Assembly: GCF_900239345.1 (NCBI RefSeq)
Contig: NZ_OESZ01000044.1
Span: 62,001 to 126,000, forward strand
Length of the DNA: 64,000 bases
Direction: 5' to 3'
Source of the DNA: Tenacibaculum dicentrarchi
GTDB taxonomy: Bacteria > Bacteroidota > Bacteroidia > Flavobacteriales > Flavobacteriaceae
The notes beneath the pieces were generated by a model that worked only from the letters and a program-made list of their open reading frames with translations, did no database searches and was not told the origin of the DNA. Made by a program: the position numbers and the translations under genes. Of this stretch, positions 16,943 to 26,451 are shown piece after piece. How positions within the stretch are numbered: position 1 is the stretch's first letter; the number at the start of each line of letters is the position of its first letter.

Positions 16943-19141
16943 ATGGAAATGCAACAATTTTATTACGATAACAAAATCGTAAAAAAATTCATTTACGCCA
17001 CACTACTTTGGGGAATCGTAGGTTTCTCGGTAGGTTTATTATTGGCATTAATGTTTTTATTCCCAAATATTACAGAAGGAATTTCATGGTTGAGTTTTGG
17101 GCGTTTACGTCCGTTACATACCAATGCAGTGATTTTTGCTTTTGTAGGGAATGCTATTTATGCAGGAGTTTACTACTCGTTACAACGATTACTAAAAGCA
17201 CGGATGGCGAGTAACTTTTTAAGTAATTTTAATTTCTGGGGATGGCAGGCAATTATTGTCGCAGCAGCAATTACACTTCCTTTAGGATATACAAGTTCTA
17301 AAGAATATGCCGAATTAGAATGGCCTATTGATATCGCAATTGCACTTGTTTGGGTTGCCTTTGGTGTAAACATGATTTGGACAATATTACAAAGAAGACA
17401 GCGTCATTTATATGTAGCTATTTGGTTTTATTTAGGAACTTTTGTAACAGTTGCAGTATTACACATATTTAATAGTTTAGCTTTACCTGTTGGGTTTTTA
17501 AAATCGTATTCAGTATATGCAGGTGTGCAAGATGCATTAGTACAATGGTGGTACGGACATAATGCAGTAGCATTTTTCTTAACAACACCGTTTTTAGGAT
17601 TGATGTATTATTTTGTTCCTAAGGCAGCAAATAGACCGGTATATTCTTATCGATTATCAATTGTTCACTTTTGGTCGTTAATATTTATTTATATCTGGGC
17701 AGGACCTCACCATTTATTATATACAGCTTTACCAACTTGGGCTCAAAATTTAGGAGTTGCATTTTCAATAATGTTATTAGCGCCGTCTTGGGGTGGAATG
17801 ATAAACGGATTATTAACACTTCGTGGTGCTTGGGATAAAGTACGTACCGATCCTGTTTTAAAGTTTATGGTAGTTGCAATTACTGGTTACGGTATGGCTA
17901 CTTTTGAAGGACCAATGTTATCTTTAAAAAATGTAAATGCAATTGCACATTTTTCTGATTGGATTATTGCACACGTACACGTTGGTGCATTAGCATGGAA
18001 TGGTTTCTTTACCTTCGGGATGATTTACTGGATGGTACCAAGGTTATTTAAAACAAAATTATATTCTACAGCTTTAGCAAATTTTCACTTTTGGATAGGT
18101 ACTTTAGGAATTATCATGTACACACTACCGATGTATGTTGCAGGATTTGTACAAGCATCAATGTGGAAACAATTTAATCCTGATGGAACATTAGCGTATG
18201 GTAACTTTTTGGAAACAGTAGCCGAAATAATTCCAATGTATTGGATGCGTGCTATTGGAGGAAGTATGTTTATTGCAGGAGCATTAGTGATGATTTACAA
18301 TATGGTAAGAACCATAAAATCTGGTAGTGAAGTTACTGACGATTTAGCCGAAGCAGCACCATTAACAAAAGTATCTAAGCACAGAACTAAAGGAGAAGCA
18401 TGGCACACTTGGTTAGAAAGAAAACCAATTAAATTAACTATTTATGCAACTGTTGCTATTTTAATAGGTGGTTTAGTTCAAATTGTACCAACTATATTAG
18501 TAAAATCAAACATACCAACCATATCGAGTGTAAAACCATATTCGCCGCTAGAATTAGAAGGGCGTGACCTTTATATTAGAGAAGGATGTGTAGGATGTCA
18601 CTCTCAAATGGTACGACCATTTAGATCAGAAGTTGAGCGATATGGTGAATACTCTAAAGCAGGAGAGTTTGTTTATGATCACCCATTTTTATGGGGTTCT
18701 AAACGTACAGGACCAGATTTACATAGGCTTGGAAGTAAGTATTCTGATAGCTGGCACTTAAATCATATGTATGACCCTCAAAGTACTTCTCCAGGTTCAA
18801 TAATGCCATCATATAAATGGATTGTTAGAAATAAGTTAGACAAAAGTAGTACTGAAGATAAAATGAGAGTTATGGTAACTTTAGGAGTTCCTTATACTGA
18901 GCAAGAAATAGCAAATGCGCAAGCTAGTATGGATGCACAAGGTGCTAAAATTCAAGAAAACTTACATCAAGATCCTGATTTTGCTAAAAATTATGCTTCT
19001 GACAAGAAATATGCGAAAGAAAACGGACAAGAATTTATCGAAATGAAAGATAGAGAAATTGTCGCTTTAATCTCTTATTTACAACGTTTAGGTACTGATA
19101 TTAAAGTAAAAGATGTTCAAAAACAACTAAGTAAAAAATAG
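16943..19141 (+). CDS. ccoN: cbb3-type cytochrome c oxidase, fused CcoN-CcoO subunit
   Basis: 732 residues. The N-terminal ~470 residues are the twelve-helix CcoN catalytic subunit (heme b, heme b3 and CuB), with histidines in RLRPLHTNAV, the QWWYGHNAV segment, AGPHHLLYT and IIAHVHVGALAWNG. A linker and one further helix near 480-500 lead to the CcoO mono-heme cytochrome c domain, with CVGCH at 549-553 and the VRPFRSEVERYGEYS signature. CcoN-CcoO fusion is usual in Bacteroidota. It reduces O2 at high affinity and pumps protons at the inner membrane. Confidence 0.95.
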   Translation: MEMQQFYYDNKIVKKFIYATLLWGIVGFSVGLLLALMFLFPNITEGISWLSFGRLRPLHTNAVIFAFVGNAIYAGVYYSLQRLLKARMASNFLSNFNFWGWQAIIVAAAITLPLGYTSSKEYAELEWPIDIAIALVWVAFGVNMIWTILQRRQRHLYVAIWFYLGTFVTVAVLHIFNSLALPVGFLKSYSVYAGVQDALVQWWYGHNAVAFFLTTPFLGLMYYFVPKAANRPVYSYRLSIVHFWSLIFIYIWAGPHHLLYTALPTWAQNLGVAFSIMLLAPSWGGMINGLLTLRGAWDKVRTDPVLKFMVVAITGYGMATFEGPMLSLKNVNAIAHFSDWIIAHVHVGALAWNGFFTFGMIYWMVPRLFKTKLYSTALANFHFWIGTLGIIMYTLPMYVAGFVQASMWKQFNPDGTLAYGNFLETVAEIIPMYWMRAIGGSMFIAGALVMIYNMVRTIKSGSEVTDDLAEAAPLTKVSKHRTKGEAWHTWLERKPIKLTIYATVAILIGGLVQIVPTILVKSNIPTISSVKPYSPLELEGRDLYIREGCVGCHSQMVRPFRSEVERYGEYSKAGEFVYDHPFLWGSKRTGPDLHRLGSKYSDSWHLNHMYDPQSTSPGSIMPSYKWIVRNKLDKSSTEDKMRVMVTLGVPYTEQEIANAQASMDAQGAKIQENLHQDPDFAKNYASDKKYAKENGQEFIEMKDREIVALISYLQRLGTDIKVKDVQKQLSKK

Positions 19142-19146
19142 AAAAG

Positions 19147-19314
19147 ATGTTAAAATTCGTAAAAAATCATATGGATAGCATTGCTGGTATTGAAATATAC
19201 CCTTTGATTTCATTAACAATATTCTTTACATTTTTTGTGGTGTTATTTTGGTGGGTATTTACCGCTAAAAAAGAATACATAAGTAAGGTAAGCGATTTAC
19301 CTTTAAACGACTAA
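19147..19314 (+). CDS. ccoQ: cbb3 oxidase small subunit CcoQ
   Basis: A 55-residue protein with one membrane helix (about 20-40, ending FWWVFTAKKEY). It lies 5 bases after ccoNO and 11 before ccoP. Size, topology and position match CcoQ, which stabilises the complex. Confidence 0.8.
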   Translation: MLKFVKNHMDSIAGIEIYPLISLTIFFTFFVVLFWWVFTAKKEYISKVSDLPLND

Positions 19315-19325
19315 AACAAATTATT

Positions 19326-20426
19326 ATGAAAAAATATATACAATCAATAGTATCTTTTCTTTTTGTTTTTTCAATGCCGTTTATATTAGCAGTGGCATTT
19401 AAGGCATACAAAGAACCTTTTAATTTTTTAGAAAATCCAATAGTTTGGTATATTACAATAGGTTTAGGTTTGGTAGTTCTTCTAAAAGAAGTATTATCTA
19501 ATACCTTAATAAATAAGGTGAATGATGCAATGCCAAAGAATTATACAAGAGTTCAATCGGCAATATCATTTTTATTTATCTTTTTAACACCATTTGCATT
19601 AGCTAAAGCAATTAGTTCATATGAAAATCCTTATAATATTTTAGAAAATCCATTAGTTTGGCTTGGAATTATAGCCTTCGGATTGGTTGTTTTAGCAAAA
19701 GAAGCTTTAACAATAATAGGTGTTAAAAAAGTTGAAGAAATAGCAATGATTAAAGCAGGAATTAATCCTGATGAAGTAGATCATTTTGCTTGGGCAAGAA
19801 AATTAATATCTAAATGGACTAAAGCAAAAGCTATAGAAGAAGAAGCTGAAATTGTTTTAGACCATAATTATGACGGAATTAGGGAGTTAGACAATACCTT
19901 ACCACCATGGTGGGTAGGATTATTTTATATCTCAATTATTTTTGCTGTAGTTTATCTAGTACGTTTTGAAGTTTTAGATGGATATACACAAGTAATGGAA
20001 TATGAAGAGTCTATTGCACTTGCTAAAAAAGAATTAGAAGCTTATAAATCAACTTCAAAAGAAGCTGTTATTGATGCTGAAACTGTTACTGTTTTAACTT
20101 CTGAAAGTGATTTAAAAAGAGGTAAAGCAGTCTTTAACTTAAACTGTGCAGCATGTCATATTGCTGATGGTGGTGGAGGTATTGGACCTAACTTAACCGA
20201 TAAATATTGGATTTTAGGTGGAGGTATTAAAAATGTATTTACCACTATTACTAATGGAGGTAGAGATGGAAAAGGAATGGTTGCTTGGGGTAAAACTTTA
20301 AAACCTAAAGATATTCAAAAAGTAGCAAGTTATATTATGTCTTTCCAAGGAACAACACCTGCAAACCCAAAAGCACCACAAGGAGAATTACATAAAGAGG
20401 AGCCTGCTCCTGTAGTTGTTGAATAA
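19326..20426 (+). CDS. ccoP: cbb3 oxidase subunit CcoP, mono-heme, with duplicated N-terminus
   Basis: 366 residues. The true CcoP core starts near 190 (ELDNTLPPWWVGLFYIS, membrane helix) and ends in one cytochrome c domain with CAACH at 274-278; classical CcoP has two hemes. Before it are two similar two-helix units, residues 7-69 and 78-140 (SFLFVFSMPF and SFLFIFLTPF; FNFLENPIVW and YNILENPLVW). These repeats are an apparent internal duplication. A Pro/Glu-rich tail follows the heme domain. The protein passes electrons to CcoO/CcoN. Confidence 0.9.
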   Translation: MKKYIQSIVSFLFVFSMPFILAVAFKAYKEPFNFLENPIVWYITIGLGLVVLLKEVLSNTLINKVNDAMPKNYTRVQSAISFLFIFLTPFALAKAISSYENPYNILENPLVWLGIIAFGLVVLAKEALTIIGVKKVEEIAMIKAGINPDEVDHFAWARKLISKWTKAKAIEEEAEIVLDHNYDGIRELDNTLPPWWVGLFYISIIFAVVYLVRFEVLDGYTQVMEYEESIALAKKELEAYKSTSKEAVIDAETVTVLTSESDLKRGKAVFNLNCAACHIADGGGGIGPNLTDKYWILGGGIKNVFTTITNGGRDGKGMVAWGKTLKPKDIQKVASYIMSFQGTTPANPKAPQGELHKEEPAPVVVE

Positions 20427-20466
20427 AAGACAAAATAAGTATAATTGATTTTTTTAATAGTTGATA

Positions 20467-21888
20467 ATGGAAACACCCAAGAACGAACAATTTAGAGATA
20501 GTATAGGTACCATCAATAAAGAAGGTAAGCGTGCTTGGGTGTATCCTAAAAAACCAAGCGGACGATTTTATAAATACAGGTCGTATGTTAGTTATTTTTT
20601 ATTACTACTATTATTAGCTGCACCATTTGTGAAAATTAACGGCAATCAGTTTTTATTATTCAATGTAATAAAGCGAAAATTTAATATTTTTGGATTCCCT
20701 TTTTGGCCACAAGATTTTCATTTATTAGTAGTTTCTATGATTGTGGGTGTGGTGTTTATTATTTTATTTACCGTTGTTTTTGGGCGCATTTTCTGCGGAT
20801 GGATTTGTCCGCAAACCATCTTTTTAGAAATGGTTTTTAGAAAAATTGAATATTGGATTGATGGCGATAGAGGGAAACAAATTCGCTTAGAAAAACAAGC
20901 CTGGAATGCCGAAAAAATAAAAAAACGACTTTTAAAATGGTGCATCTTTTTTATCATTTCATTTTTAATAGCTAATGTGTTTTTAGCCTATTTAATAGGA
21001 GGCGATACCGTAATTGAATACGCAACAGGTAATCCGTTAGATAATACAAGTACGTTAATTTCATTATTGATTTTTACAGCTGTTTTTTACTTTATTTTTG
21101 CATGGTTTAGAGAGCAAGTATGTGTTATTGCTTGTCCTTACGGAAGATTACAAGGAGTTTTGTTAGATAATAAAACAATTAATGTAGCCTATGACCATGT
21201 ACGAGGAGAAGGTGAAAAAGGACGTGGAAAATTTAGTAAAAAAGAAGACAGAGCAACTACAGGAAAAGGAGATTGTATTGACTGTGCTCAATGTGTAAAT
21301 GTATGTCCTACAGGAATCGATATTAGAAACGGAACACAATTAGAATGTGTAAACTGTACCGCATGTATTGATGAGTGTGACCATATGATGGAAAAAGTAG
21401 GTTTACCAAAAGGGTTGATTCGTTTTGCAAGTGAAGAAAATATTGAAAAGAAAACACCTTTTCAATTTACCGCTAGAATGAAAGGATATACAGCTGTTTT
21501 AGGAATTTTAATAGCTGTTTTAATAGGAATGTTATTTTTAAGAAATGACGTAGAAGCTACTATTTTACGATTACCAGGGCGATTATACGAACATAAAAAA
21601 AATGACATAATTAGTAATGTTTATACCTTTAAGGTTATTAATAAAACAACCAAACAAATTGATAATGTAACGTATAAATTACTTTCTCATAAAGGGACGA
21701 TAAAAACAGTAACTCAAAAGGCTTTTGAAATTCCAAGGCAAGGATTAGCAGAAGGAACCTTATTTATTGAAATGCACCAAGCAGAAATGGAAGATGAAAA
21801 AGTACATCTCAGAATTGGTGTTTATAGTGGCGATAAATTAATAGAAACCACAAAAACTAACTTTTTAGGACCAAGAAGTTATCGATAG
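20467..21888 (+). CDS. ccoG: cbb3 oxidase accessory ferredoxin-like protein CcoG
   Basis: 473-residue membrane protein (RdxA/FixG family) with an N-terminal four- to five-helix part, cysteine motifs CGWICPQ and CVIACPYG in the membrane domain, and two 4Fe-4S motifs, CIDCAQCVNVCPTG and CVNCTACIDECDH. A C-terminal periplasmic Ig-like domain (about 390-473) follows a last helix. Known role: copper reduction during cbb3 assembly. ATG 20467 is preferred over a TTG at 20461. Confidence 0.93.
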   Translation: METPKNEQFRDSIGTINKEGKRAWVYPKKPSGRFYKYRSYVSYFLLLLLLAAPFVKINGNQFLLFNVIKRKFNIFGFPFWPQDFHLLVVSMIVGVVFIILFTVVFGRIFCGWICPQTIFLEMVFRKIEYWIDGDRGKQIRLEKQAWNAEKIKKRLLKWCIFFIISFLIANVFLAYLIGGDTVIEYATGNPLDNTSTLISLLIFTAVFYFIFAWFREQVCVIACPYGRLQGVLLDNKTINVAYDHVRGEGEKGRGKFSKKEDRATTGKGDCIDCAQCVNVCPTGIDIRNGTQLECVNCTACIDECDHMMEKVGLPKGLIRFASEENIEKKTPFQFTARMKGYTAVLGILIAVLIGMLFLRNDVEATILRLPGRLYEHKKNDIISNVYTFKVINKTTKQIDNVTYKLLSHKGTIKTVTQKAFEIPRQGLAEGTLFIEMHQAEMEDEKVHLRIGVYSGDKLIETTKTNFLGPRSYR

Positions 21889-21910
21889 CTATTATAGCTA
21901 ACTAAAAATA

Positions 21911-21955
21911 CAAATAAAGTAAGTTGTTTTTTATAAGCGGCTTGCTTTATTTTTA
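21911..21955 (+). terminator. Hairpin between ccoG and ccoH, partial terminator
   Basis: Stem AAATAAAGTAAG / CTTGCTTTATTT with one G-U pair and a 16-base loop, followed by TTTAAT. It could lower expression of ccoH and the SafE-like gene relative to the oxidase genes. Confidence 0.5.
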
Positions 21956-21975
21956 ATCATATTAAAACACTTAAG

Positions 21976-22422
21976 ATGAAACTAAACTGGGGCGCGGGTA
22001 TCGTAATTGCAATTATCGCATTTATGAGTTTTATTCTGTATTTTGTTATATCAATGAGTACAGGAAATAATTACAATCATGATTTGGTATCAGAAGAATA
22101 TTATCAAAAAGAATTGGTTTTTCAGGGCGATATAGACGCTACTAAAAATGCTAAAGAATTATCAGAAAATATTAAAGTACAAAGAGTATCAGAAGGATTA
22201 AAAATCTATTTTCCAACAGCATTTAATCCTACTGATATTAAAGGAAAAGTGTTCCTATACAGACCATCTAATAAACAATTAGATTTTGAAATGCCTATTT
22301 CAATTTCTAATACATATTTGCTCGTGCCTGAGAAACGTTTATTGGGTGGTCGATGGAACATTATCGTTTCTTGGAATTACAAAAATACACCTTATTTATT
22401 TGAGCAAGAGTTAATTTATTAA
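21976..22422 (+). CDS. ccoH: FixH/CcoH family assembly protein
   Basis: 148 residues with one N-terminal helix (about 5-27) and a periplasmic beta domain starting NHDLVSEEYYQKELVFQGDID, the hallmark of FixH. Needed for cbb3 oxidase assembly, possibly with CcoI. Its stop overlaps the next start (TAATG). Confidence 0.88.
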   Translation: MKLNWGAGIVIAIIAFMSFILYFVISMSTGNNYNHDLVSEEYYQKELVFQGDIDATKNAKELSENIKVQRVSEGLKIYFPTAFNPTDIKGKVFLYRPSNKQLDFEMPISISNTYLLVPEKRLLGGRWNIIVSWNYKNTPYLFEQELIY

Positions 22423-23120
22423 TGATTTTATCAGCGCTTATATTTGGACTATTAGGAAGTTTTCATTGCATAGGAATGTGTGGACCCATAGCTTTTATGT
22501 TGCCTGTTGATAGAAGCAATAAAATTAAACAATTCTTTCAAATTTTAAGTTATCATTTTGGAAGATTATTCACTTATGGCTTAATTGGATTGTTATTCGG
22601 GTTATTAGGAAAAGGTTTTTATTTCTTCGGATTTCAGCAGCAACTTTCAATAGTGGTAGGTATTTTAATGATTTTGGTAATTCTTTTACCAAAAACGTTT
22701 CAAAAATATAATTTTTCAAAATCGATTAATAAATGGGTAATGAAAATAAAATCATCATTAGGAAAAGAATTAAAAAAGAAAGGAAATGATACTTTTTTTA
22801 CTATTGGCTTTTTAAATGGATTTTTACCTTGTGGATTGGTTTATATGGCTGTTTTTGGTGCAGTGGCTACCACAAATGCTTTGTCAGGAAGTTTATATAT
22901 GTTTATTTTTGGGTTAGGAACAATTCCGTTAATGACCATAATTGTATATGTTGGTAATTTTGCCAATGCTTTAATTCGAAAAAGAATACAACAAGTCATT
23001 CCTTATGTAGTAGTTCTTATAGGGATATTATTTATTTTACGAGGCTTGGGCTTAGGAATACCTTATGTTTCTCCATTGCCAGTAAGTAATTTAACAGTGC
23101 CAATTAAAGGCTGTCATTAA
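22422..23120 (+). CDS. SafE/DsbD-like membrane protein of the cbb3 cluster
   Basis: 232 residues and six helices in two similar halves. The first begins GLLGSFHCIGMCGPIAFMLP and the second GFLNGFLPCGLVYMAVFGAV, so paired Cys/Pro motifs face each other as in the DsbD_2 (SafE, heavy-metal transporter) family. It is the last gene of the cbb3 operon, translationally coupled to ccoH. Members at this position are thought to move copper or reductant across the membrane for oxidase assembly; the substrate is inferred. Confidence 0.82.
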   Translation: MILSALIFGLLGSFHCIGMCGPIAFMLPVDRSNKIKQFFQILSYHFGRLFTYGLIGLLFGLLGKGFYFFGFQQQLSIVVGILMILVILLPKTFQKYNFSKSINKWVMKIKSSLGKELKKKGNDTFFTIGFLNGFLPCGLVYMAVFGAVATTNALSGSLYMFIFGLGTIPLMTIIVYVGNFANALIRKRIQQVIPYVVVLIGILFILRGLGLGIPYVSPLPVSNLTVPIKGCH

Positions 23121-23201
23121 ATTGAATTAGCCATAGTAATAGCTCTTTTTATCAATTAAATTTAGTAACTTTAGTGAGTACTAAACTAAATAAATACTAA
23201 G

Positions 23202-24035
23202 ATGAAAAAAATAATTGTTCCCGTTGATTTTTCAGTTTATTCTGAAAATGCCTTAAAAACTGCCGCTTCTTTAGCTAAAAAAAATAATGCGGAAATTGTT
23301 GTTGTTCATATGTTAGAACTGTCGCATGTTATGATGAATCAATCGGCAAATTTTACGCAATTAGAATCGGTTTTTTTATTAGAATTGGCTAAAAAAAAGT
23401 TTACCGAATTTTTAGACAAAGATTATCTATCGGAAATAAAAGTAACACCAATTATTAAACATTTTAAAATTTTTACAGAATTAGATGCCTTAGCAAAGCG
23501 TGAAAATGTAGATTTAATTGTTATAGGATCTAAAGGTACAAGTGGTATTGAGGAAATGTTTATTGGTTCAAATACCGAAAAGGTAATTAGATACGCAACT
23601 ACGCCTGTTTTAGTTGTAAAAGAAACTCCAATTACTTCGGAATTACAAAAAGCAGTATTTGCTTGTGAATTTTCAATTAATGATGTAGGTTCATATTTAA
23701 CGGCTAAAAATTTCTTTAAAAAACTAGATTGCGAACTAGAGTTATTATATGTAAGCACGCCTACTATTAGTTTTAAAAGCAGTAAAGAAATTGAGCAAAG
23801 TATGTTTGATTTTTTTGAAAAAGCAGGTGAAGATGTTTCCTGTGTAAAAAATGTAAAAATTATTTCAGATTATACCGTAGAAAGTGGTGTATTATATTTT
23901 GCAGATAAAAGCAATGTCGATATTATAGCTCTGGCAACACATGGGCGCAAAGGGCTTTCTCATTTCTTTGAAGGAAGTATTTCTGAAGATATCGCTAATC
24001 ATAGTAAATTACCGATAATATCGTTTAAAATATAA
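23202..24035 (+). CDS. Universal stress protein, tandem UspA domains
   Basis: 277 residues containing two Usp domains (about 1-145 and 150-277). Both start with short acidic strands (KKIIVPVDFS in the first). Both end with a nucleotide-binding G-x2-G-x9-G(S/T) loop: GSKGTSGIEEMFIGSNTEKV and THGRKGLSHFFEGSISEDI. The ATP-binding type is therefore likely for both. It follows the cbb3 operon after 80 bases; tandem Usp proteins near low-oxygen respiration genes are common. Confidence 0.9.
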   Translation: MKKIIVPVDFSVYSENALKTAASLAKKNNAEIVVVHMLELSHVMMNQSANFTQLESVFLLELAKKKFTEFLDKDYLSEIKVTPIIKHFKIFTELDALAKRENVDLIVIGSKGTSGIEEMFIGSNTEKVIRYATTPVLVVKETPITSELQKAVFACEFSINDVGSYLTAKNFFKKLDCELELLYVSTPTISFKSSKEIEQSMFDFFEKAGEDVSCVKNVKIISDYTVESGVLYFADKSNVDIIALATHGRKGLSHFFEGSISEDIANHSKLPIISFKI

Positions 24036-24063
24036 GGTATTTTAGTTTTTTAATAATAAATGA

Positions 24064-24158
24064 GTACGAAAAGCCTAGCCCCGATTGTAGCAATTGTTTG
24101 AGCTCCTTTTTTGATTTTTTTCAAAAAAGAGCGAGTGCGAAAAGCGGGAATTAGCTCC
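24064..24158 (+). repeat. Structured dispersed repeat, copy A
   Basis: A ~95 nt unit beginning CCTAGCCCCGATTG, continuing TTTGAGCTC, a T-rich/A-rich hairpin (TTTTTTGA / TCAAAAAA), then GCGAGTGCG and AAGCGGG...TAGCTCC. The CCCCG and CGGG blocks can pair. Further copies at 32226-32318 and 57901-57995 have the same orientation. It may be a non-coding RNA or an RNA-level repeat; no ORF is preserved. Confidence 0.75.
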
Positions 24159-24172
24159 ATAAAAATATAGTA

Positions 24173-24208
24173 AAAAAAGCTCGATATTTTATAATATCGA
24201 GCTTTTTG
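24173..24208. terminator. Bidirectional terminator after usp and the DUF4369 gene
   Basis: Stem AAAAAGCTCGATATT with its complement and a four-base loop, with A and T tracts on both sides. Confidence 0.88.
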
Positions 24209-24228
24209 TTATTGTAAGAAATATCGAA

Positions 24229-24933
24229 TTACTCAGTTTCTTTATTTTTAATTTCGGTAATAAATTTTTGTAAACGTTTTCCATAATCAGAACTTTTAAC
24301 AGTTTTAGAAAGGCTGTTATTAATGGTGTCTAACAATACAACATTGGCATCAAATAATTCAGATAGAGCAATGTAAGGAGCAGCTTCGCTATTGGCGTTT
24401 GCGATGGCAAAATTAGTAGAAAATAAAAAACGACGCTTCATCATTTTTTTATAATCATTTTCTAATTGCTTTACCAATTCAGTGTCTTTGGCGGCACGTG
24501 CATCAAAATCTTTTTTAATAAAACCTAAACGTAAATCTTTAAATTTTGTGTCTATTTTATTAAATTTATCCATTACTTCTTGATTTTTAGAGCCTTTTAT
24601 TTCAGGTTTAAAACCAAATTCGTCTAAGTTATCGTTAATAGTAATGTTTCCTTGTTCACCAAAAAACATAATATGTTTATTATCGGTATTTCCATCAAAA
24701 GTTAAAAAATACATTACCGGCGAGCTTACATCGTCTGACAAAGTAAATTTATCGCTTCCTAATAAAGCAACAGAATCAACAGAAACCAAAACGGTATCGT
24801 TCATTTTTTGAAGATATAACGTCCCTTTTTTTAATCCTTTAATTTGACCTTTAACAATCATATTTCCTTCTTTTTTAGAAGAACATGCGAAAGCCAGTAT
24901 AGAAAACGCTAAAACTGCGATGATTTTTTTCAT
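24229..24933 (-). CDS. DUF4369-domain lipoprotein
   Basis: 234 residues with a lipoprotein signal (AFSILAFACSS, Cys 17). The N-terminal half is the DUF4369 beta domain: KGQIKGLKKGTLYLQKMND and later FFGEQGNITINDN. The C-terminal half is helical and charged. In Bacteroidota this domain often precedes a thioredoxin-like (AhpC/TSA) domain, which is absent here. Probably anchored in the envelope; function unknown. Confidence 0.8.
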   Translation of the reverse strand: MKKIIAVLAFSILAFACSSKKEGNMIVKGQIKGLKKGTLYLQKMNDTVLVSVDSVALLGSDKFTLSDDVSSPVMYFLTFDGNTDNKHIMFFGEQGNITINDNLDEFGFKPEIKGSKNQEVMDKFNKIDTKFKDLRLGFIKKDFDARAAKDTELVKQLENDYKKMMKRRFLFSTNFAIANANSEAAPYIALSELFDANVVLLDTINNSLSKTVKSSDYGKRLQKFITEIKNKETE

Positions 24934-24973
24934 AATAAGTATAATTTTTGAGTTGCAAATATGCTGAATTCTG

Positions 24974-26281
24974 TTATAAAGTAGCGGATAATTCCATTAA
25001 AATTGTGCAGATAATTGCACCAACAGTTCCAATTGCATATCCAAATACAGCTAATAATACGCCAACCGAGGCTAACGATGGGTGAAATGCCTGTGCTATA
25101 ATTGGGGCAGAAGCGGCACCGCCAACATTGGCTTGGCTTCCTACGGCTAAAAAGAAATAGGGTGCTCTAATTAATTTTGCCACTAAAATTAGTAATCCTG
25201 CATGAATAGCCATCCAAACTACGCCAATGACAATTAATCCGAGGTTGTCAAAAATCATGGCTAAATCCATTTTCATTCCAATAGATGCAACTAATATATA
25301 AATAAAAATACTTCCTATTTTACTAGCGCCTGCGCCTTCGTAATTTTTGGCTTTTGTAAACGATAATCCAATAGCAATAATGGTTGAAACACTAATTAAC
25401 CAAAAGAAGCTTGCCCCTAAAAATGAAAAGATATTCTGCCAACCTTTTGATTGAATTCCTGCCACTAAATTACTACAAAAAACACTTAAATACCCTGCTG
25501 TAAAATGTGCAAAACCAACAGTACCAAAGGCAATGGCTAGCATAATCATAAAATCGGTTAAGCTTGGGTTTCTTTGCACGCCTTTTGTAAAGGTTGACAT
25601 GGTTTCTTTTAGCTTTTCAATTGCTGAGGTATCGGCTTTTAACCAGTTGTTAATTTTATCTTTTTTACCAATTCCGATTAATAAAATAGCCATCCAGATA
25701 TTAGAAACGACAATATCGACAAAGACCATTCCTCCGTATTTTTGCGGGTTGTATTTGTAAATTTCTAACATCGCTGTTTGGTTTGCGTTTCCGCCAATCC
25801 AACTTCCTGCAAGGGTAGAAAGCCCACGCCAAACGGCATCAAAACCAGCTCCTCCAACAGTTTCTGGCGAAAAGATAGAGATTAATAAAATAGCAATTGG
25901 TCCACCGATAATAATTCCGACAGTTCCTGTAAAAAACATGATTAAAGCCTTTGAACCTAAGTTGAAAATGGCTTTTAAATCGATACTGATGGTCATTAAA
26001 ATTAAAGCAGCGGGTAATAAAAATCGACTCGCCACATAATATAATTGAGATTTTCCTTTTACAATTTCACCTGCGGAATTTAAGGTTTCCCATTCAGGGG
26101 AAATTACGCCAAAAGTGGTGAAAAGTGCGGGTATAAAATACGCCATAAATAATCCTGGAACTATTTTGTAAAATTTATGCCAAAAACCGCTAGTTTTTGA
26201 TTCGGTATAAAATACAAAGCCTAAAGAAATCATTAAAATTCCGAAAACAATGGCATCGTTTGTAATAATTGGTGCTGTCAT
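24974..26281 (-). CDS. DUF819 family membrane protein
   Basis: 435 residues, about eleven hydrophobic helices, conserved GGNANQ-type segment (WIGGNANQTAMLEIY) and AVGSQANVGGAASAPIIAQAF near the end. These glycine/alanine-rich broken-helix motifs are typical of the DUF819 (YjcL) family, which resembles secondary transporters. Substrate is unknown. The gene stands 40 bases upstream of the DUF4369 gene on the same strand. Confidence 0.85.
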   Translation of the reverse strand: MTAPIITNDAIVFGILMISLGFVFYTESKTSGFWHKFYKIVPGLFMAYFIPALFTTFGVISPEWETLNSAGEIVKGKSQLYYVASRFLLPAALILMTISIDLKAIFNLGSKALIMFFTGTVGIIIGGPIAILLISIFSPETVGGAGFDAVWRGLSTLAGSWIGGNANQTAMLEIYKYNPQKYGGMVFVDIVVSNIWMAILLIGIGKKDKINNWLKADTSAIEKLKETMSTFTKGVQRNPSLTDFMIMLAIAFGTVGFAHFTAGYLSVFCSNLVAGIQSKGWQNIFSFLGASFFWLISVSTIIAIGLSFTKAKNYEGAGASKIGSIFIYILVASIGMKMDLAMIFDNLGLIVIGVVWMAIHAGLLILVAKLIRAPYFFLAVGSQANVGGAASAPIIAQAFHPSLASVGVLLAVFGYAIGTVGAIICTILMELSATL

Positions 26282-26387
26282 TAATATGTTAGTTTTTGGC
26301 TAAAGTATCAAAATTAATAGCATAAAAAAAGGGAATATTAAAAGTTAAAAGTAGGTGTTTCTGTTTTAAATTATTAGTGTTTATTTT

Positions 26388-26425
26388 AAAAACCTCTTAA
26401 TTTATATTAAATTAAGAGGTTTTTG
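26388..26425. terminator. Intrinsic terminator after the SPFH operon
   Basis: Stem AAAACCTCTTAATTTA with its complement TAAATTAAGAGGTTTT. It ends the leftward SPFH-DUF-Arc transcript; T tracts exist in both directions. Confidence 0.85.
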
Positions 26426-26451
26426 TTTTTATAAGAGAAAGACAAACAAAA

